DNA of 64,000 bases, taken from positions 11,730,917 through 11,794,916 of the forward strand of contig NC_062995.1 of assembly GCF_023078275.1 (NCBI RefSeq). Direction: 5' to 3'. The stretch comes from Leguminivora glycinivorella (Eukaryota > Arthropoda > Insecta > Lepidoptera > Tortricidae). The position numbers were made by a program, and so were the translations under genes. Position 1 is the stretch's first letter, and each line of letters begins with the position of its first letter. Shown here piece after piece: positions 33,507 through 44,800 of the stretch. The notes below the pieces were generated by a model, which was not told the DNA's origin, searched no databases, and saw only the letters and a list, made by a program, of their open reading frames with translations.

Positions 33507-36500
33507 AGAATTTGTTTTAATTGTAACCAACAAGGGCATATTGCGAGATTCTGTAATAATAAAAAATGCACAATATGCAATAAAAGTGGCCACACTTCCA
33601 GTGAATGTTTTTCTACAAAGGTATGTAGGAAATGTAACAGGAAGGGACACATTGAAAAATTTTGTCGCACTTTTAGTCTGGTGAGTGAACAACAGAAGCA
33701 TACAACTAGTATTAGAGCCATTATTGATTCGGGTGCATCCTCTCACATGTTCTATAATAATGATGTCATTAACTCCACAGAAAATGTAAATGTAGAAATA
33801 AGATGTGCTAATGCAGAGAACCTCGTCGCACAAGCCATAGGTACAGTAAAAACAAATGGTTTTGAACTGGAAGATGTACTACATGTTCCTGCAATTTCTA
33901 GAAACCTGATATCTGTAAGTTCAATCACTGATCATGCAGCTTCTGTACTCTTCGTTGGAAACAAGGTAACTGTAAAGAAATATAATCGCATTATTCTTAC
34001 GGGATATAAAACTAGAAACGGTCTTTATGAAACAGAATTTTCTGCTAACACTGTTCGCGAGGTTTTGCTTTCTGAGAACGCCGATATTTGGCATCGTCGG
34101 CTAGGTCACGTATCGGATGTGCCGCGTCTAGCTAAACTGGTGAACGGTATCAAAATTGGGGGGGAACATAAAGAAAACTTTTGTGAAATATGCATTAAAG
34201 CAAAAATGACTAGAAAACCTTTCAAAAATAATAGAATTAAAGCAAAATTTCCTTTAGAAATTATCCATACGGACATTTGCGGTCCGATAGAAATTCCCAC
34301 TTGGGATAATAAAAAATATTTTATTACTTTTTTGGATGACTTTACACATTTTTGTGTTGTCTACTTAATTACTTTTAAAAGTGAAGCCTTTGATAAAATA
34401 AAACAGTTTGTGACTTTAGCGGAGAACCATTTCAATACAAAAGTTAAGAAAATCAGATGCGACAACGGAAAAGAATACTCGAACAATAACCTAATGTCTT
34501 GGTGCAGCTCTAAGGGCATAATTATGGATCTAACAATACCCTACACTCCTCAATTAAATGGAAAAGCAGAGCGATTAAATAGAACCTTGTTAGAACGAAC
34601 GAGAGCATTAATATTCGATGGTCGAGTTCCAAATTATCTATGGGGTGAAGCTCTTATAACTGCAAGTTTCTTAATCAATAGAAGTCCTACCGAAGGCAAA
34701 GACAAAACTCCAGCAGAGATGTGGTTTGGCATCAAACCTGATGTATCACATGTAAGACGTTTTGGTTCAACAACTTTTTATAAAATAAACTCTGGTGTAC
34801 GAAAGCTAGATGTCAGATGCAAAAAGGGAATCCTGATTGGCTATATCAGGAATGGTTACAAAATATGGGTGGATGAAACAAAAACAATTGTAAGAGCGAG
34901 GGATGTAAGAATAAATGAAGATGAGCAAGGTATATATACAAATGAAGAAAATGATGAAACTATTAGAGGTCTTTGGACAATCAACGAAGAAACTAAAGAG
35001 ACAGTTAGGGAAGGCACAACACAAAATGAAGATCAAATAAACAGGCAGGAAGAAAATCAGGTCAGAAGAGTCAACAGTAATGAAGGTCGAGAAGGAGATA
35101 CATTAAGAAGAATTGAAACAAGTAGCAATGGAGAGGAGGGTCGAGAAGGAGGTACATCAAGAAGAGTTGGAGGAAGTAGTAATATAGAGAAGAGTCGAGA
35201 AGGTGATATGTTAAAAAGAAAAGTAAGAAGTAGAAATGCAGAGAATGTTCGAGAAGGTGTTATTCATTTAAGAAGATTAGGAAGCGAAACAAGTGAAGAT
35301 GAAACAAAAGAAGATGAAACAAAAGAAGATGAAACAAAAGTAGATGAAACAAAAGAAGATGAAACAAAAGAAGGTGAAACAAAAGAAGATGAAACAAATG
35401 AAAGCGAAACAAATGAAGGCGAAATAAATGATGGCGAAACAAATGAAGGTGAAATAAATGAAGGCGAAACAAATGAAGATAAAACAAAAGACAATAATGA
35501 AACAAATGAAATAGAAACAATTGAAGAAGAAGAAAATAATGAAGTATTTTATGATGGGAATGAAGAATTTTTTGATAATGAAGAAGTTGAAAATCGAGTT
35601 GGAAGTATTGAAAATCAAAATATTGATAGTGATGTTAATCAAAATAGAAGAGTTCAACCTGCTAGAGACCGCAGATTACCTGATAGATATAAAGATTATT
35701 TAATGAATTATGATACTGAAGCTTCAATGTTAACTTACGAGGAGGCAATAGAATCAAAAGAAAAGGATAAATGGAAAAAGGCAATAAAAGAAGAAATTAA
35801 ATCACTTGAAGAAAATAAGACGTGGTCATTTGTGGATGAACAGGAAGCAAAAGGAAGAAAATTAGTTACTAGCAAGTGGATTTTTACAGTAAAGTCTGAT
35901 GGCAGATATAAAGCCAGACTAGTTGCAAGAGGCTTTCAACAAAAGTACAAAATAGATTATGACGAGACGTACAGTCCGGTAGTTAATAGTACGTCTTTAA
36001 GAATCTTACTATCTATTGCAGCGGCAAAAGGGTTAAAAATAAAACAGTTTGATGTGAAGACAGCCTTTTTACATGGAGACTTGAAAGAATGTATATACAT
36101 GAAGGTACCCAAAGGCTATAGCAACAAAGAAGGCAAAGTATGCAAACTAAACAAGAGCTTATACGGTCTGAAACAAGCTCCACTAATGTGGAATATTAAG
36201 TTTACAGAGTTCTTAATAAAGATGGGGTTCAAGCAGATGAAACTTGATCAATGCATTTTTGTTATGGAGGGTGAAAGGAAGATTATTCTTGCGGTATATG
36301 TCGATGATGGATTAGTTCTTGGAGAGAAAGAAGAAGATCTAGTGTACATAATAGAAAGAATTAGAAAGGCTTTTGAACTAAGAGTCTTAGATGAAGTCAC
36401 CAATTACATTGGTTTGGACATTAAGCAAGATGAAAATGGGATTAAAATTTTTCAGAAAACATACAGTGAGAAAATCATTAAGAAATTTAACCTAAACAAT

Positions 36501-37226
36501 GCCAAAGAATGTAAATGTCCAACAATTCTGATAGAACAGCATCCGTCAGTAAAGGTTGATACTAAGTCTCATGAGCTTTACCGAGAGATGATAGGGTCAT
36601 TGTTATATCTTTCGAATAAAACGCGACCAGACATTAGTTTTCAAGTGGGTTATTGTTCGAGGCATCAAAATTCTCCAAATTTAAATGATTTGAATAATGC
36701 TAAGACAATTTTGCGATTCCTGAAAGGCTCAACAGAAAAAGGGATTCACTTTAATAAAGATGATAAAGTACTCAGGGGTTATTGTGATTCGGATTTCGCG
36801 GGAGATCCAGACACTAGGCGCAGCACTTCTGGTTTTGTGATTTGGCTGAATGGTGGACCAGTGGCATGGAGCTCAAGAAAACAATCAGTAGTCGCACTGA
36901 GCAGCACAGAAGCAGAATTCATAGCAGCAGCAGAATGTTGTAAAGAACTACTATTCATAAGGGATCTGATTTTTGAGATAACCAAGGAAAAACTAGAAGT
37001 TGAGATGAGAGTAGATAATCAATCTGCAATTTGGCTTATGAAAAAAGGAATCATGGGGAGAAGAAGCAAACACATAGACGTAAAATACTATTACCTAAAA
37101 GAGAAAATTGACGAAAATCAGATTACAGTTAAATACTGTCCGACGGGATCACAGCTGGCTGATATACTAACTAAAAGTTTACCGGCTGTAAAGTTTGAAA
37201 AATGTCAACGAAGATTAGTGTTTTAG
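33507..37226 (+). CDS. Copia nucleocapsid-Protease-Integrase-RT-RNase H
   Basis: Open from the TAA to 37226; the first ATG in this frame is at 33681, but the coding content starts at 33507. Three knuckles, CFNCNQQGHIARFC, CTICNKSGHTSSEC and CRKCNRKGHIEKFC, are followed by protease (IIDSGASSHM), integrase (WHRRLGHV...CEIC, D/D/E in IHTDICGP, IRCDNGKEYS, LNGKAERLNR), a long acidic linker, RT (VKTAFLHGDL, YVDDGLVLG) and RNase H (GYCDSDFAGD, SSTEAEF, VDNQSAIWL). It ends GSQLADILTKSLP. Translation would need readthrough of the TAA or internal initiation. Confidence 0.9.
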   Translation, partial: RICFNCNQQGHIARFCNNKKCTICNKSGHTSSECFSTKVCRKCNRKGHIEKFCRTFSLVSEQQKHTTSIRAIIDSGASSHMFYNNDVINSTENVNVEIRCANAENLVAQAIGTVKTNGFELEDVLHVPAISRNLISVSSITDHAASVLFVGNKVTVKKYNRIILTGYKTRNGLYETEFSANTVREVLLSENADIWHRRLGHVSDVPRLAKLVNGIKIGGEHKENFCEICIKAKMTRKPFKNNRIKAKFPLEIIHTDICGPIEIPTWDNKKYFITFLDDFTHFCVVYLITFKSEAFDKIKQFVTLAENHFNTKVKKIRCDNGKEYSNNNLMSWCSSKGIIMDLTIPYTPQLNGKAERLNRTLLERTRALIFDGRVPNYLWGEALITASFLINRSPTEGKDKTPAEMWFGIKPDVSHVRRFGSTTFYKINSGVRKLDVRCKKGILIGYIRNGYKIWVDETKTIVRARDVRINEDEQGIYTNEENDETIRGLWTINEETKETVREGTTQNEDQINRQEENQVRRVNSNEGREGDTLRRIETSSNGEEGREGGTSRRVGGSSNIEKSREGDMLKRKVRSRNAENVREGVIHLRRLGSETSEDETKEDETKEDETKVDETKEDETKEGETKEDETNESETNEGEINDGETNEGEINEGETNEDKTKDNNETNEIETIEEEENNEVFYDGNEEFFDNEEVENRVGSIENQNIDSDVNQNRRVQPARDRRLPDRYKDYLMNYDTEASMLTYEEAIESKEKDKWKKAIKEEIKSLEENKTWSFVDEQEAKGRKLVTSKWIFTVKSDGRYKARLVARGFQQKYKIDYDETYSPVVNSTSLRILLSIAAAKGLKIKQFDVKTAFLHGDLKECIYMKVPKGYSNKEGKVCKLNKSLYGLKQAPLMWNIKFTEFLIKMGFKQMKLDQCIFVMEGERKIILAVYVDDGLVLGEKEEDLVYIIERIRKAFELRVLDEVTNYIGLDIKQDENGIKIFQKTYSEKIIKKFNLNNAKECKCPTILIEQHPSVKVDTKSHELYREMIGSLLYLSNKTRPDISFQVGYCSRHQNSPNLNDLNNAKTILRFLKGSTEKGIHFNKDDKVLRGYCDSDFAGDPDTRRSTSGFVIWLNGGPVAWSSRKQSVVALSSTEAEFIAAAECCKELLFIRDLIFEITKEKLEVEMRVDNQSAIWLMKKGIMGRRSKHIDVKYYYLKEKIDENQITVKYCPTGSQLADILTKSLPAVKFEKCQRRLVF
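35284..35490 (+). repeat. Coding tandem repeat (15-bp unit) in the copia linker
   Basis: About 13 units of GATGAAACAAAAGAA-like sequence encode repeated (K/N)E(D/G/S)ET in the linker between integrase and RT. It is acidic and probably disordered. The repeats keep the frame. Confidence 0.85.
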
Positions 37227-37712
37227 TGATATTGTGGCTAAAATGAGTCATTGAGTGTAGTATAAGTGCGGGCTAAAGTGAACGTTAATTATTTTTCGGC
37301 TCATGTCGGGGTTTGTTTATAATAATCGTAGTATGTAAGTTTTTTATAGGGTGTGTAAAAATAATACAGGAATGTGTATTGAAAGAAAACTTAAGGATTC
37401 TGGAAGCATGAAATAAAGTTAGAATTAAGGGGGTGCTTAATAATGATTCACTTAAGGGGGTGGGGTGTAAGTGTACTAATGGTAAGTGAATCAATATAAA
37501 AGTAACCAACAAACCAACTTGAAAAAGAGTAAAACCACACATTCATTTAATAATTATTATTTACACAGTGTTCTGAAGTTATCCTTAAGTATTTTTTCTA
37601 AATTTTATTTATTCCAAATATTATTATAATTTTTAGTATTTTAGTATTTGTTTAGAGAAGGGAAGGATACGTAAATTTTATAATCGATATATATATATTT
37701 GGCAATTAGTAA

Positions 37713-38060
37713 TGATGTATCGAGCGGTGGAGAATAAAGATAAGTATGAGTCGAGAGGTGGAATAAATAAGGGAGATAGATGTAGTTAATTTATATATTA
37801 GTAGCGATGTATCGAGTGGGAGAATAAAGATAAATATAAAGCGAGAAGTAGAATAATTAACTGTTTATTTATATATTTGTAGCGATGTATCGAGTGGGAG
37901 AATAAAGATAAATATAAAGCGAGAAGTAGAATAATTAACTGTTTATTTATATATTTGTAGCGATGTATCGAGTGGGAGAATAAAGAATAATATGAGGCGA
38001 GAAGCTGAATAATTAACTACTTATTTATATATTAGTAGTGATGTGTCGATTAGTGGGAGT
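37713..38060 (+). repeat. 78-bp tandem repeat in the copia 3' UTR
   Basis: 'GATGTATCGAGTGGGAG' recurs at 37806, 37884 and 37962 with period 78, and in diverged form at 37713 and 38040. Non-coding, between pol and the 3' LTR. Confidence 0.85.
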
Positions 38061-38276
38061 TTATATTATATGAGAGTACATGTAGATATGTACTAATTAA
38101 TATTTGATGATAATGTTTTTTGAAACCTTTTGTTTTTTGGTAAACTAATGTGATGAAAGTTTTTGAAATATTGTTCTGGAAATGAGATTGTGGCCTTTTA
38201 AATAAAAGTTGTAAAGTATTAGATAAAAGTTGTAAAGTATGTACTAACGCTTCAAGCAGAGTCGATTGAGGGGGTG

Positions 38277-38484
38277 TGTTATTGTGAAGGTTGAATATGC
38301 AATCGACTCATGCTTGACCAAATTTAAGTTTGGAACCTCAGTTGTCTATGTGCAGACTTTTGAGTTTTCAAACGACACTCTTTTGACAGGACTCATGATG
38401 TAAACATGTTTGTGTAAATATATATTAATAAATTATAAATAAATAACGTTCGGATAATCCAAAAGTGCCTGTGGGAATTACCAC
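38277..38484 (+). repeat. Copia 3' LTR
   Basis: 208 bp, identical to the 5' LTR except for an added A and loss of a 22-bp block near the end (around 38470). Preceded by purine tract GAGGGGGTG. Confidence 0.88.
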
Positions 38485-38499
38485 TATTGTCATTACAAT

Positions 38500-38850
38500 A
38501 AAATGTAATGTTAAAACAGATGGGAATGGACCTGACCTGACTTGACTTTTGAGTTATCATTACACCCGAAGCACCCCACACGTCATGGCGACCCTGCCAG
38601 TCGGGCTTACAGCCGTAGCCTGTAGCCCCAGCCGACCATGCGTAAGCCGAGCGCCGCTAAGTCACCAAGCCACGCTAAGCCTCGCCGCAGCTAGTATACC
38701 AGCAGCACCGACAACAAGGCGGCCGACGATAAGTGATTATGCGTGCCGAGCCAGTCCACCGCAGCATCGTCGACCCACGTCCCGCAGCGCAGCACCGCGC
38801 ACTGTACCCGCTCCAGCCATGGACCACACGGTATAATATAACCTGTATTA
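38500..38850 (+). other. GC-rich leader-like relic, possibly of a gypsy-type element
   Basis: A sharp rise in GC content. It contains TGGCGACCCTGCCAG at about 38585, which resembles an LTR-element primer site, and an open frame rich in Pro, Ala, Ser and Arg (38549-38836) that matches nothing I recognise. A real protein is doubtful. The best guess is LTR end plus leader of a degenerate gypsy element. Confidence 0.3.
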
Positions 38851-40071
38851 TTACGTCACCAGCGTACAATTTACACTAACAATGTTTCTTTTTTTTCCTT
38901 ATTAAGTTTTCTATATACTTTTTTAATAAGTTCTTATATTTAAATAATAAGTTTAATTTTTAACAGCCAAAAAAAAAACTATATTAATATATTATTATAA
39001 TCTTAGTTAAGACTCTTTGAGTTATTTCAATTTAATGTCATGAAAAAATCGTTTCTTGTTCAGATTCAGAAACAATGTTCATATTTTTTTTTTAAGTTCA
39101 AATTGATTTAATATAATGCCATCCAGATTAAATTACCTACTTAGTGTTTTGTAAACTAAGACAGACAGGATTTTCAAGAACGCTTAGCCTGATCCACTTT
39201 AAGTTTCTGAAATCTTCTTGTATATGGATGTTTTTGAATTAGGTATTTGTTTATGAAAGGAAAAAAATGAAGGTAATTGATTAAAAATAGGTATGTCTAT
39301 CGCACCATCGGTAGCCCGAGAGGCTTTGGGCGATACATAGCCAGGGTACGCCAGGATACAAGCAGGTACGATATCCTTGACGGCTGACCATGATTCGATC
39401 GAGAATCAATCGTGGAGACCTATGGACACACACAAATAGTATTGTGTGATGCGTTTAAAAGCAATGCCTGAATGTATGAAATATACTAGAGTATATTGTA
39501 ATCGCCAGTGTGAGCGATATTTTTTTTTCTTGTATCCTGAGCAAATAAATATGTATTGTGCTGAGTAATAGCCATAAATGAAAATGCGTTGTGTACCCTT
39601 ACCGTTTGTGATGCATTTAGTCTGCACACAAAAATACGGTTAAAATTGTTTTTATCCCTTTCAAATAAATACAGAAGTCAATATGACAGGCAAAGACAAC
39701 AGATCTAATGGAAGATTGTAAAGTGTTTATGAATAATGTCATTAGTAAAATTAAAACATATTATGATCAGATGACACCATCCAAGTAAGGAATTGCTAAA
39801 AAAAAAACACTCATTGGCACACATATACACACCTATACACTATACACATATAGCTATCTTAAACTTATAATGATTTTTTTTTGCATATCCAAGTAGCAAT
39901 AAGATTTTTTTTATTATATTCAGATTTTAATTAAGAATCTATAATCAATTAAAAATGTATCCCAGTAGAAATAAGTAAAAAAAAAAAGAGTAAAAAGCCA
40001 AAAATTCATCATTTCATCATTTCACGTCAATAATAACAGTCCACAACCCCGCTAGCTATCAATTCAAAGAC
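38851..40071. other. Intergenic AT-rich stretch, no gene seen
   Basis: Contains poly(A/T) runs and short inverted pieces but no coding frame or recognised repeat until the MITE-like sequence at 40072. Confidence 0.5.
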
Positions 40072-40424
40072 CTTTACAGGGGACAGCTCAATCACATTTT
40101 TTGCCATACGAAATTAAACCCAAAATTTGAAAATAATTATAATGTGATTATTTTGATGCCTGTAAATCAAAGATTTGTATAATTAAAAAATACTTTCAAT
40201 TGGGTGTTAGTAGATTTAGTAGTAACTTTGAAAATTGACTGGTATCCCCAATTTATGACAGTGATGACGTCACTGAATAATGTTGACATTGCCAGCAAGT
40301 GCGAGAGGGACACCAGCCCAAACAATTACCTCTCATGTGGACACACTTTTTGACCTAATTAAACAATCTAGTTTAATAATTCTAAATCTATGATGTCAAC
40401 ATTATTCAGTGACGTCATCACTGT
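40072..40424 (-). repeat. MITE-like repeat, left of BEL-2
   Basis: Inverted copy of the 11830-12310 family ('AAAGACCTTTACAGGGGACAG', 'GTGCGAGAGGGACACCAG', 'CTCATGTGGAC'). It ends with a short forward piece ('ATTATTCAGTGACGTCATCA', then CTGT) cut by the BEL-2 LTR at 40425. Confidence 0.7.
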
Positions 40425-40641
40425 TGTACGATCTAGCTATCGTACAGCGTAGGTATAGCATATACTGTAGCAATGTCTTTACGCAAATATGCGCACTCGC
40501 GCGACCTAGATTATTTATTCAACACGTGTAATTGCATTAAGTACAAAAATCAGTGCATTAAAGACTATGGTTAACAACAAACGTATGTGAGTTATTTATG
40601 GGTTCCTGGGATTCTGACAGTACCGTCAACTGGCGCGTACA
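40425..40641 (+). repeat. BEL-2 5' LTR
   Basis: 217 bp from TGTACGATCTAG to GGCGCGTACA. Like BEL-1 it has a palindromic start (TGTACGA...TCGTACA), but the body is different. No second copy is found downstream of 47422. The end is set by the primer site three bases later. Confidence 0.7.
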
Positions 40642-40644
40642 TGT

Positions 40645-40657
40645 TGGTCCTTCGAGC
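40645..40657 (+). other. BEL-2 primer-binding site, tRNA-Tyr type
   Basis: TGGTCCTTCGAGC, 13 nt complementary to the tRNA-Tyr 3' end as I know it, two bases longer than the BEL-1 match. Confidence 0.65.
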
Positions 40658-40708
40658 TTAGTGATGGTGTTCAGAGAAAGTTAGTGTGGTTACCGTTTCA
40701 ACTCGGTT

Positions 40709-40732
40709 GGCCTCCCACAAGCGGGTCTCACC
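40709..40732 (+). promoter_or_regulatory. 24-nt leader block shared with BEL-1
   Basis: Identical to the complement of 9866-9889. See that entry for the reasoning. Confidence 0.6.
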
Positions 40733-40820
40733 AACTTAGTTGAGAGGACGTGGTGTCGCACAATGGATTTCAAGAATACCTACTAAGGAACCGTGACAAG
40801 CTATTGAATTTGACATTTTG

Positions 40821-41048
40821 CATTGGGCATTTTATTGCTATTGACACTTGCATTATTGACATTGACATTTATAGTACTATTTAAGGTACTTTATGACATT
40901 GGGCATTTTATTGCTATTGACACTTGCATTATTGACATTGACATTTATAGTACTATTTAAGGTACTTTATGACATTGGGCATTTTATTGCTATTGACACT
41001 TGCATTATTGACATTGACATTTATAGTACTATTTAAGATACTTTATGA
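40821..41048 (+). repeat. 76-bp tandem triplication in the BEL-2 leader
   Basis: 'CATTGGGCATTTTATTGCTA' starts at 40821, 40897 and 40973, giving three 76-bp units differing by about one base. Rich in TTGACA/TTGACATT motifs. Lies 40 bp before the gag ATG at 41088. Confidence 0.92.
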
Positions 41049-41087
41049 CATTTTGACATTTGACAAATCATACCTGCTTGAAGAGCC

Positions 41088-41852
41088 ATGGATGATTACG
41101 ATCGTATATTGCAACGTCAGAGGGAGATCATCGATGCTATTCAGCGAGTGGAAACGAACTTCAAGAAAGACTCTGACTTCAGGAAAACCGAAGAATACTT
41201 ACGGACGAGAATTGGCGCCGTAGACACGTTATGGGAAGAATTTGAGAAGAATAACTTGAAGCTTCGTGACGCACCTGACCAAACTGGGGAGTATTTTGTG
41301 GATAATGTGTACCAGCAAATGCAGGTTCGTACTGACAACATTCGTACGATGCTTTCAAATTACCGTTTTGGGGAGCCATCGACTCCTAAGGCCACAGATA
41401 CTCAACAGCAGCAGCAAACTAGCAAACTTAACGAGCTTTTTAGTGAGCAGAAAACTAACTTCAGAGCTTTTCAAAGAATTTTGAGCTATATTGACATTGA
41501 CAAGATATCTGAGAAATGGGAAATGGAGGATGAACTTCGTAACCTTCAGACTCGATGGGACACTATTGACACTTTGCATCTGAAAATTGACAACTTGCTC
41601 CAGGGATCGGATAAGGATTACGAAGAAAGATACTCTGTGTATGAAAAGAAGTATCGACTGACAAAGAGGGCGCTAAACCAGAAAATTTCTGCTGCAACAC
41701 ATTTACACAAGTCAACGCCGCAAATGGAGATACCTAACTTCTACGGTGACTACTCTCAATGGCCTACATTTATAGATTTGTATAAGACTGCAATCCATGA
41801 CAACCCTGTGCTATCTAAAGCACAAAAAATGCAACATTTAAAGGGAAGCTGA
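41088..41852 (+). pseudogene. BEL-2 Gag, N-terminal part, frameshifted
   Basis: 254 codons from ATG. MDDYDRILQRQREIIDAIQR corresponds to the start of BEL-1 Gag, and the later stretch PQMEIPNFYGDYSQWPTF matches the BEL-type region. The frame breaks just after KAQKMQHLK (near 41840), where homology continues one base out of register into the next block. The TGA at 41850-41852 follows the shift. Confidence 0.88.
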
Positions 41853-41887
41853 AAGGCGAGGCACTACGGCTCATTCAGCATCTCAGT

Positions 41888-44800
41888 GTGACTGCTGACA
41901 ACTATCTCACTGCATGGGACTTGCTGTATCATCGCTACAACAATAATCAGTTACTCTTCACCCGGCAGATAGAGATATTTTTGAATCAACCTACACTGCA
42001 CAAGCAAACTTCTCATGACATTAAAAAGCTGCATGACACTACTATGGAATGTGTACATGCCATACACAACCTTGGCATAGACACAACTACTTGGGACCCA
42101 CTTCTTGTTCACCTTCTGGCTAAAAAGTTGGACCCATTGACACTAGCTGACTACAAGGAGTCTCGTAAAGCGCCGCGAGAGCTGCCGACTTTAGATGAAT
42201 TCACCGCTTTCTTGGAAACGAAGTTCCTCGCACTGGAACCTATGAACAGGAAAGATCGAGAATCTGCAGGATCATCATCATGGTCATCTAATAAACAACT
42301 GACATTCAAGCCCAAGGATACATTTTCCCCGGCCTACAAACGAACATCGTCCGGTAAACCAAGTTCATTCAACTTCAATATTAATGCAAGTTGCGTAGTA
42401 TGCAATATAAACCATCCATTATACCAATGCAAGAAATTTGAATTGATGTCACCGGACGAAAAATGGAAAACAGTTTCGAAACACGGAATGTGCAAAAACT
42501 GTCTCTATGTACATGAGCGCAATGTATGCAATTCTACAAAAACATGCAAAATTTGCCATGAAAGGCATAATACTTTACTACATGACGCGATAAATGAACA
42601 CGCCGGCCCAATATCGCGGTCGCCGCCCGCCGCCGCTAAGCAACAACAGCGTCAGCAATATAACCGGGAATCGTCAAGTAATCACGTTGCGGACGACGAT
42701 GGCGAAACTTTATTGACAACTGTACAAATACGTGTACGAACGAATGACAATGGGTATGTGACACTTCGGTGCCTTTTAGACCAAGGCTCACAGATTTCAC
42801 TGATCAGTCAAGATGCTATGCACCGGCTGGGAATACCCTGCCAACAATTAAACGCATCCGTTACAGGAATCGGCAAAAGTACAAGAAAGGTTAAAGGGAA
42901 GGTCAGACTCGACTGCAAATCAATTCATGATGACTTCGCCTTCCATACCAATGCGTTAATTTTGCCGAAGCTTATTAATAACCTGCCTAGCAACTCATTT
43001 GAGAAACAAAACGATGAACATATTCAACATTTACAACTGGCTGACCCAGACTACAATATTTCGAAACCGATTGACATTTTGCTTGATGTAAGGGTCTATT
43101 CTAGAATTATAATGGGAGGTCTCGTCAGAGGATCGGACCAGCAGCCCATTGCCCAACAGACTCTTTTGGGTTGGATCATTTCCGGGGGTGTAAACGCTAC
43201 CTCTCTGCAATTACGTAACTGCAACGTCATAATTAATGACCTGCGAGCAATCGCCAACTACTGGGAGCTGGAAGAACTCAGCGGCCAGGACAGCACTGCA
43301 ACTGAACAGGAACAATATTGTGAACAACTATACTCACAAACTACAAGACGGTTGCCTAATGGAAAATATGAAGTTAGGCTGCCCATGCAAGACAATTTTG
43401 AAGCTAAATTGGGTCAATCAAAATCAAAGGCTCTCGCCCAATTTCATCATCTAGAACAACGTTTGACAAGAAACCCCAAATTGCGAGAAAGCTACAAAAA
43501 GTTCATGGAAGAATACTTGGAATTGGGCCACATGGAAGAGTGTACGACTCGGCAGGAGCCCTCATGCTATCTCGCTCATCATGGGGTGCATAAGATGGAC
43601 TCTACCACTACCAAATTGCGTGTGGTATTCAATGCTTCATCCCCCACAGCCTCAGGATACAGCTTAAATGATCTGATGGAATGTGGGCCCAAACTGCAAC
43701 AAGATATTCAAGATCTCCTACTGAGGTGGAGAACATACAAAATCGTCTACACTGCAGACTGTGAAAAGATGTATCGGTGCATACTTATCCAGGAAGATCA
43801 ACAACACCTGCAAAAGATACTGTGGAGAGACCATCCTCAAGATCTTCTAAAGGAATACAAACTCTGCACTCTGACCTACGGCATGAAAGCCGCCCCGTTC
43901 CTCGCACTAAGAACTATGGCTCAACTAGCCATCGATGACGCTGACAAATATCCCTTAGCCTCCAAGGTCATGCAGACGGATTTCTACGTTGATGACCTAC
44001 TAAGTGGATGCAATAATATTGACGAAGCGCGAGAAACGCAGCAACAGCTCATTGACATGCTCCGTGGTGCTGGTATGAACCTAAGAAAATGGGCCAGCAA
44101 CACACCTCAACTATTATCTAACTTATCACCTGACAAAATAAATCAATCTGCAATTGACATTACAAATGACATGAAATCAACAAAGGCGCTCGGATTACAA
44201 TGGAGTCCGCTTACCGACACCTTTACGTTTCATTACAAACATAAACAATCGAACTCGGATAAATACACAAAACGGATATTGCTATCCGAAATATCCCGAA
44301 TATTTGACCCTCTCGGATGGCTTTCACCCGTAACCATCAGAGCTAAACTATTATTCCAAAAGGTTTGGCTCACCGGGACTGACTGGGATCAAGAAGTGCC
44401 ACAAGATAATCAGCAAGAATGGTCCAGAATTCGTGATGACTTACTCAACATTGACAAATTGACAATACCCCGATGGATCGGAGACACCACACAGGCGCTT
44501 GCAGTCCATGGCTTTTGCGACGCTTCGGAAAAGGTCTACGCATGTGTTATCTATCTTAAATCCATCAATGACAGAGGAGAAATTACGACAAGAATCATTG
44601 CTTCGAAAACGAAACTTGCACCGAAAAAGAAGCCACTGACATTGCCTAAACTGGAACTTTCGGGAGCTCTCCTATTATCTAAACTAATGGCAAAGATCCT
44701 TAAAACACTGCCAAATGCATCCATACCTATTTACGGGTGGTGTGACTCACTTGTCACATTGGGATGGTTAAAAGGAAACCCATCGCGCTGGAAGACATTT

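Larger units (their letters stand above)
32510..38484 (+). mobile_element. Ty1/copia-type LTR retrotransposon
   Basis: Bounded by LTRs starting TGTTATTGTGAAGG (32510-about 32740 and 38277-38484). A primer site, GGTTATGGCCCA, follows the 5' LTR and a purine tract (GAGGGGGTG) precedes the 3' LTR. The order protease-integrase-RT-RNase H defines the copia class. The LTRs are identical except for one base and a 22-bp block missing from the 3' copy, so the insertion is young. No clear target duplication was found. The interior is open apart from a single stop after the capsid part of Gag. Confidence 0.93.

Noticed and set aside
35260..35657. Minus-strand frames rich in Leu, Phe, His or Ser opposite the copia linker
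   Set aside because: Shadows of the 15-bp KEDET repeat array on the coding strand.
37713..38060. Regularly spaced repeats suggesting a CRISPR array
   Set aside because: The full 78-bp period is conserved with no unique spacers, it lies in a copia 3' UTR, and the genome is an animal's.
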